DNA of 64,000 bases from Candidatus Bathyarchaeota archaeon. GTDB taxonomy: Archaea; Thermoproteota; Bathyarchaeia; Bathyarchaeales; Bathycorpusculaceae. The notes beneath the pieces were generated by a model. That model worked only from the letters and a program-made list of their open reading frames with translations, did not search any database and was not told the origin of the DNA. Location: contig JAOZHS010000003.1 in NCBI GenBank assembly GCA_026014745.1, forward strand, positions 228,137 through 292,136, in the 5' to 3' direction. Of this stretch, positions 60,197-64,000 are shown one piece after another; position 1 is the first letter of the stretch, and every line of letters starts with the position of its first letter. The position numbers were made by a program, and so were the translations under genes.

Positions 60197-60736
60197 ATGC
60201 TCGGAGAACAAACACTAACCAACAAAAAAACTCCCGACTTCCAAGCCACCAAAACCATCGGCTTAATCTCGGACACGCATGTCCCCAAACGTGCAATGTG
60301 CATTCCTCAGCGGGTCTTTGAAATCTTCGCAAACGCAGACTACATCATCCACGCAGGCGATTTAGTTCATTTGTCTGTGGTGGATGAATTAGAGCAGATT
60401 GCGCCAGTTTTAGCGGTTCAAGGTAACATGGACAACACCGAAGTTGTCGAAGCGTTTCCCAAAATGAATAGCCTCAAACTCTTTGACTGGAAAATCGGTG
60501 TAATTCATGACCCACTCGGCGAGGGCTCAAATGGTTTGCGCAAAACCGCAATCGAAAATGGCTTTAACGTTTTTGTTTACGGGCATACCCATCTAGCTAA
60601 TGTTGAATGGGTGGATAATGTGCTCTACATTAATCCGGGAAGCCCCACGGATCCCGTTTCCGTCATGAGTAAACCATCCGTGGCTCTACTAAAAGTCACC
60701 AAAGAAACTATAACGCCCCAAATCATTGAGCTCTAA
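60197..60736 (+). CDS. YfcE/MJ0936-type metallophosphodiesterase
   Basis: 179 residues. IGLISDTHVPKRA, IIHAGDLVHL, VQGNMDNTEV, IGVIHDPLGEG, VYGHTHLANVEW and INPGSPTDPVS are the five metal-binding motifs. It hydrolyses phosphodiesters (2',3'-cyclic or others). Overlaps the convergent membrane gene end by four bases. Confidence 0.92.
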   Translation: MLGEQTLTNKKTPDFQATKTIGLISDTHVPKRAMCIPQRVFEIFANADYIIHAGDLVHLSVVDELEQIAPVLAVQGNMDNTEVVEAFPKMNSLKLFDWKIGVIHDPLGEGSNGLRKTAIENGFNVFVYGHTHLANVEWVDNVLYINPGSPTDPVSVMSKPSVALLKVTKETITPQIIEL

Positions 60737-61152
60737 CCCATCAATAAGCTCCAATATAGGCTTCCGTAAACGACGATTCCAATTATAAGAGTCATTACCC
60801 AAGCGGACAGAGTTATCAGCATTGGATTTTTTTTCCCAAAACAACCCCGGATGTCTTTGCGGAAACGCCATGACGCTACGAACCATAATCCGAGTCCAAT
60901 CGCTACCGCACCCAGAATGCCGTGAACAATGCTAAATATAGATGTTGAACCAGCGGGGCTAACAGCGATATAGCCAGGCAAGATTGCAAAGGCAAAAGAG
61001 GGCAACATCACGGCAATAACAGAGGCTAAATGCACAAAAAGCGCCGACGCCATCACAATGCCGTGCTTGCGAAACACTTTGTGTCGATAAAGCCAATAAC
61101 CATAGAAAAGTAGGGCTAACACGAAGAGTTGTATACTCAAGCTTGCCAGCAA
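60733..61152 (-). CDS. small membrane protein, DUF420-like (about 139 aa)
   Basis: Four to five helices: LASLSIQLFVLALLFYGYWL, KHGIVMASALFVHLASVIAV, SIVHGILGAVAIGLGLWFVA, LSAWVMTLIIGIVVYG. Histidines in KHG, VHLA and VHGILG could bind haem, as in DUF420/cytochrome-like families. The frame is open to 61377, but that extension overlaps the upstream region of a divergent gene and is unlikely; TTG 61152 is the most probable start, although no Shine-Dalgarno supports it. Confidence 0.55.
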   Translation of the reverse strand: MLASLSIQLFVLALLFYGYWLYRHKVFRKHGIVMASALFVHLASVIAVMLPSFAFAILPGYIAVSPAGSTSIFSIVHGILGAVAIGLGLWFVASWRFRKDIRGCFGKKNPMLITLSAWVMTLIIGIVVYGSLYWSLLMG

Positions 61153-61311
61153 GATAATAAAAATAGTATCGATATGCTTAACCTCAAGAAAAGTCAGCGA
61201 TAAGAGCCGTATAAACGTTTCACTTTCACTTCCCTCTCCCCTGCCGCGGGTAGTTGTTTGCGCATGTTGCTTAAAAGCAAAAAAAGCTGATTGCAATCCA
61301 AGGCGAAAAAC

Positions 61312-61449
61312 ATGGAACACTGTAAAAACCCCTGGAAAGAAACCTGCACAAGCGAAAACATAAAACTCTACATCCAAGTAAAAGGCGAAAACCTACCGAT
61401 CTGCCAACAATGCTGGAACAAAATCGCAGACCAAGAGGAATGGGCATAA
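61312..61449 (+). CDS. Cys-containing microprotein (45 aa)
   Basis: MEHCKNPWKETCTSEN and NLPICQQCWNKIADQ carry four cysteines (C-x7-C and C-x2-C), a likely zinc site. Its stop overlaps the next start as TAATG, so the two genes are translationally coupled. Not recognised. Confidence 0.55.
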   Translation: MEHCKNPWKETCTSENIKLYIQVKGENLPICQQCWNKIADQEEWA

Positions 61450-61685
61450 TGGAAACATTCTGTGCTAACAGCGCCCGTTCGTACATCGGAAAAAACGTAA
61501 ACCTGCACCTAAAAGACGGAGCAGTAATCGTTAACGTCCAAGTAACAGCCCTGCGCAAAGGTGAAGGAAAAAACAGCAAACTAATAGAATACGCTAACAA
61601 AAACCGCAAAGCGATACGTTTGCCCCTTCGAAATGTCGCTTGGGCAGAAATGCTCAACATAAGCATCATAAAAAACCACGCATAA
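61449..61685 (+). CDS. Sm-like/small beta-barrel candidate (78 aa)
   Basis: ARSYIGKNVNLHLKDGAVIV then NVQVTALRKGEG and RLPLRNVAWAEMLNI resemble the strand order of an LSm fold ('L.G..V.V.LKDG'). The upstream in-frame ATG at 61410 would overlap the preceding gene. It is coupled to the 45-aa Cys protein. RNA binding is possible, not shown. Confidence 0.45.
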   Translation: METFCANSARSYIGKNVNLHLKDGAVIVNVQVTALRKGEGKNSKLIEYANKNRKAIRLPLRNVAWAEMLNISIIKNHA

Positions 61686-61736
61686 ACGTTCTCTGAGGCA
61701 GTAAAAGCAAAATACAGCTACATCGAATTCACCGTT

Positions 61737-62132
61737 ATGCGTTGTTCACATTGCGGAGTCTGCTGCACCGAAACCGAAATGTTACTTTCCAAAAAAGACA
61801 TCAAACGCTTAAAGGAAAGGGGCTTTAGCCAAAAACAGTTTGCCCGTTTTGACGAGCAGGGTTATGCGACGCTAAAAAATCGTGACGGTTACTGTGTTTT
61901 CTATGATCGCAGCAAGCATCGATGCATTGTTTATGATGATAGACCTTCTGGCTGTAGAGTTTACCCAGTCATTTTAGACGAGGACAAGGGCATAATTTTG
62001 GACAGCATCTGCCAATCCAGAGGTTCCATTACGCCTCAAGAGAAGCATGTGAAGGGTAAACGAGTTATGAAGCTTTTAGAAGTTATTGATGCTGAGGCGT
62101 CAGTTCGACGGTCTAATAAAGAATCAGTATAG
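61737..62132 (+). CDS. YkgJ-type Fe-S/zinc cluster protein
   Basis: 131 residues. MRCSHCGVCCTETEMLL, then GYCVFYDRSKHRCIVYDDRPSGCRVYP with eight cysteines in the pattern of the CxxCxxCC...C...C family (PF03692). Cluster type and function unknown. Convergent with the microprotein operon on the minus strand, one base apart. Confidence 0.85.
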   Translation: MRCSHCGVCCTETEMLLSKKDIKRLKERGFSQKQFARFDEQGYATLKNRDGYCVFYDRSKHRCIVYDDRPSGCRVYPVILDEDKGIILDSICQSRGSITPQEKHVKGKRVMKLLEVIDAEASVRRSNKESV

Positions 62133-62133
62133 G

Positions 62134-62295
62134 TTATTGCTGTTGTTTGCAGTTGCAGCAGGTCATTTTTTTGTTTTTTTGAGATTCGAGTTCTGCCGTG
62201 GGGATTAGGCTTGTACCAATGAGTTTCCCGCAAATATCACATATGATTCGGACTTCAGCGACGCGTGTGTTTTGTTGAACGACCCTTATGGTCAC
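62134..62295 (-). CDS. zinc-ribbon microprotein (53 aa)
   Basis: IICDICGKLIGTSLIPTAEL and MTCCNCKQQQ supply CxxC and CCxC knuckles. GTG 62295 overlaps the stop of the upstream RHH gene (TAGTG), so the two form an operon. A DNA-binding or adaptor partner of the RHH protein is plausible. Confidence 0.6.
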   Translation of the reverse strand: MTIRVVQQNTRVAEVRIICDICGKLIGTSLIPTAELESQKNKKMTCCNCKQQQ

Positions 62296-62444
62296 TAACT
62301 TTTTCCTTCTTTGGCGCCCTTCTCTTTTGCCATCAAATGTTCAATATATTCTCTCATGGTAAGGTGTGAATCCTTGGCCTTTTTGCTTATTTCAGCATGA
62401 ATTTTTTCGCTGACGGTTATGCATTTATAGCCTTTTCTTGGCAA
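62295..62444 (-). CDS. small ribbon-helix-helix protein (49 aa)
   Basis: MPRKGYKCITVSEKIHAEIS then KKAKDSHLTMREYIEHLMA. One strand and two helices form an RHH fold, similar at its start (PxKGYKxITV) to the divergent protein at 62579. TTG 62444 with GGAGAG upstream. An inverted repeat at 62459-62471 may be its operator. Confidence 0.6.
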   Translation of the reverse strand: MPRKGYKCITVSEKIHAEISKKAKDSHLTMREYIEHLMAKEKGAKEGKS

Positions 62445-62458
62445 AAGCTATCATCTCT

Positions 62459-62471
62459 CCGTACTTTACGG
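62459..62471. promoter_or_regulatory. inverted repeat CCGTA-CTT-TACGG between divergent RHH genes
   Basis: Exact 5-bp arms with a 3-base spacer, 15 bases from the TTG of the minus-strand RHH gene. It is the kind of short palindrome bound by RHH dimers. Not tested. Confidence 0.4.
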
Positions 62472-62578
62472 TACTTATCAATATATAATTGTCGGTAATT
62501 GTTGGCAAAATGCCTTAAGTATTGTTAAACCTTATATTAGTGTACGTTCGGTTACTATGCTAAGAGGGGAGAGATAAC

Positions 62579-62761
62579 ACGCCGAAGAAGGGCTACAAAA
62601 CCATCACGGTTAAAGCAGAAGTATATGATTACTTCTTTACCGAGTGGCTAAAAATTCGTGATGAGTACACGATAAAAAATGGTATCCGCAGTTTTTCAGC
62701 ATTCGTTACCTACCGATTGGCACAGCTCATTCAAGAAGATAAAAAGCGCTCAAACGTATAA
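62579..62761 (+). CDS. RHH-like microprotein with an ACG start (60 aa)
   Basis: The frame from 62579 reads PKKGYKTITVKAEVYDYFF then RDEYTIKNGIRSFSAFVTYR, aligned with PRKGYKCITV of the divergent gene. The codon at the expected start is ACG, with GAGGGGAG about seven bases upstream, and the only start codons in frame are downstream of the conserved part. So it is either initiated at ACG or has lost its start. The promoter region lies between 62472 and 62570. Confidence 0.5.
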   Translation, partial: TPKKGYKTITVKAEVYDYFFTEWLKIRDEYTIKNGIRSFSAFVTYRLAQLIQEDKKRSNV

Positions 62762-62822
62762 AACTCAAGAAATAATCTACAACTTTAAATAATTAAAAAA
62801 CCCCTAAAGGACGGGAATCTAC

Positions 62823-63827
62823 ATGCCTTGTTCAGTCATCGTTGGTGCCTTCTGGGGAGACGAAGGCAAAGGAAAAATAATTTCGTACTTAGCTCTAAAA
62901 GACAACCTCGATTTTTGTGTAAGAACCGGATCCGTCAATGCAGCACACACCATCTGGTATGAAGGCAAAAAATATGCGCTCCATATGGTTCCAGCAGCCT
63001 TCATCAACCCAAAAACCCGCCTACTAATTGCAGCAGGCGCAAACGTCCACATCGGACAATTCCAAAAAGAACTCGAACTCACCCAAGTCGACCCTAAACG
63101 CGTCGGCATAGACCAAAACGCATCCATCATTGAACAGAAACACAGCGACCAAGACAAAATCAGCGCCATCAACAAAGGCATCGGAACCACCGGCTGGGGC
63201 GTCGGACCCGCTATCGAAGAACGCGCCAGACGCACCGCTAAACTTGCCAAAGACATTCCTGAACTCAAACCCTTTGTTTGCGACAGCATCACCGAAATCA
63301 ATGACGGCTTAGACGCAGACAAAAAAGTGCTCTTAGAAGGAACACAGGGCTTTATGTTGTCATTGTTTTTGGGCGGCGGCTACCCCTACGTGACTGCACG
63401 AGACACAGGCGCATCCGCCATCGCATCTGAAGCGGGCGTTGGACCCACACGCGTTGACGACGTCATCATAGTCTACAAGTCCTTCATAACCCGTGTAGGT
63501 GCAGGTCCATTGCCGGGCGAAATCAGCAAAGAAGAAGCGCTCAAACGAGGATGGTTTGAAACTGCCGCGGGCACAGGTAGAGACCGCCGTAGCGCACCCT
63601 TTGACTTTGAATTGGCGAAGAAAACTGCTAAAATCAACGGTGCAACCCAAGCCGCAATGACAAAGCTTGACGTAATTTACCCTGAATGCAAAGGTGCACG
63701 CAAGTATGACGATCTCTCAAAAGAGGCTAAAGCATTCATCAAAGAAGTTGAAACCCGCACAGGTGTTCCAGTGGTCTTCATTGGAACTGGTCCTGAAGCA
63801 TTAGATTTGATAGATCGCCGAGCATAG
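62823..63827 (+). CDS. purA: adenylosuccinate synthetase
   Basis: Joins IMP and aspartate with GTP in AMP synthesis. VGAFWGDEGKGKIISYLALK is the P-loop/IMP region; IGTTGWGVGPAIEERARR and EGTQGFMLSLFLGGGYPYVT are next signatures. 334 residues matches the shorter archaeal form; bacterial enzymes have about 430. Monocistronic. Confidence 0.95.
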   Translation: MPCSVIVGAFWGDEGKGKIISYLALKDNLDFCVRTGSVNAAHTIWYEGKKYALHMVPAAFINPKTRLLIAAGANVHIGQFQKELELTQVDPKRVGIDQNASIIEQKHSDQDKISAINKGIGTTGWGVGPAIEERARRTAKLAKDIPELKPFVCDSITEINDGLDADKKVLLEGTQGFMLSLFLGGGYPYVTARDTGASAIASEAGVGPTRVDDVIIVYKSFITRVGAGPLPGEISKEEALKRGWFETAAGTGRDRRSAPFDFELAKKTAKINGATQAAMTKLDVIYPECKGARKYDDLSKEAKAFIKEVETRTGVPVVFIGTGPEALDLIDRRA

Positions 63828-63874
63828 CAACTTATATTTCTCTATGCGCCTCTCCTTTTTTGAGGCGTAACTTC

Positions 63875-64000
63875 ATGTTAACGTTCAATAACTCAAGGAA
63901 AGCTAACGCTAGCGTCCTTGCGCTGCTTTTCATCGCAGGCTTACTGGTCGGATGTTTAGCCATCTATTTTGTTGGAACCCTAAACGCCAACAGCCTAAGC
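63875..64000 (+). CDS. membrane/secreted protein, N-terminal fragment
   Basis: ATG 63875 starts MLTFNNSRKANASVLALLFI and continues AGLLVGCLAIYFVGTLNANSLS to the window edge. A basic N-terminus and hydrophobic helix form a signal anchor. The rest is outside the window. Confidence 0.55.
   Translation, partial: MLTFNNSRKANASVLALLFIAGLLVGCLAIYFVGTLNANSLS

Noticed and set aside
61152-61377. N-terminal extension of the DUF420-like membrane protein
   Set aside because: It runs into the upstream region of a divergent small gene, is of low complexity and has no conserved-looking features.

Overview
The window looks like chromosomal DNA of an anaerobic archaeon, most likely of the TACK group and plausibly Bathyarchaeia. 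The evidence is a CdvB/ESCRT-III protein, a UbiA-type lipid prenyltransferase, a GGPP-type synthase, an archaeal-length PurA, a two-domain archaeal/eukaryal GlyRS, a TrmI (GCD14) tRNA methyltransferase, rubrerythrin, TATA-box promoters, and many secreted proteins with C-terminal membrane tails. The phylum is inferred from gene content; no rRNA is present to prove it.

Layout. 0-8.7 kb holds housekeeping and small genes: a NifX-like fragment, TrmO, OsmC, a DCD-like protein, a Thr/Pro-rich surface protein, aspartate kinase, DUF72, an old-yellow-enzyme oxidoreductase, and Acr3 arsenite efflux. 8.66-17.45 kb is a mobile region at a tRNA-Ala(CGC) gene. A 7,600-bp integrated element lies between two exact 56-bp att copies (9747-9802 and 17347-17402). 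It carries a rolling-circle (HUH) Rep interrupted by an in-frame TAA, a HEPN-like protein, a Ymh-type HEPN protein, a DUF262 protein, an HNH/methyltransferase restriction-modification pair and a tyrosine integrase. The integrase is split by integration in the manner of SSV/pNOB8 archaeal integrases: its native first 15 codons lie at the far left end (9847-9803), and recombination through the att core restores the frame exactly. To the left, between Acr3 and the att site, are the remains of a second related element. It has the same flanking modules (an integrase promoter/5'-end module and a G-quadruplex-bearing hairpin module) around a different cargo gene.

17.5-34.5 kb: TrmI, a radical SAM protein, and a surface-protein region (two TasA/camelysin-like paralogues, a PKD protein and PEY-tailed proteins) interleaved with a polyprenyl synthase. 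Then come a TPP enzyme, a GNAT protein, rubrerythrin, an HEXXH protein, a CBS protein, inositol-phosphate synthase and a pyruvate-kinase-C-like protein. 34.5-46.5 kb: GlyRS, a PhoU-like protein, an NDP-sugar pyrophosphorylase-like protein, DUF454, UbiA prenyltransferase, CdvB, a membrane-tethered winged-helix protein, a beta-propeller surface protein and a PEBP protein. 46.5-64 kb: microproteins, two ABC exporters, a histidine kinase, OsmC, a DUF59 protein, a TrmB regulator, a PQQ-like propeller surface protein, HIT, an Lrp-type regulator, M20 peptidase, a phosphodiesterase, a run of very small genes (zinc ribbons, RHH proteins, an Sm-like candidate) and PurA.

The lipid genes (polyprenyl synthase, UbiA, inositol-phosphate synthase) fit archaeal ether-lipid synthesis. 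Several regulators sit next to the secreted proteins they may control. Genes inside the mobile element use more T-ending codons than the flanks, which fits horizontal origin.
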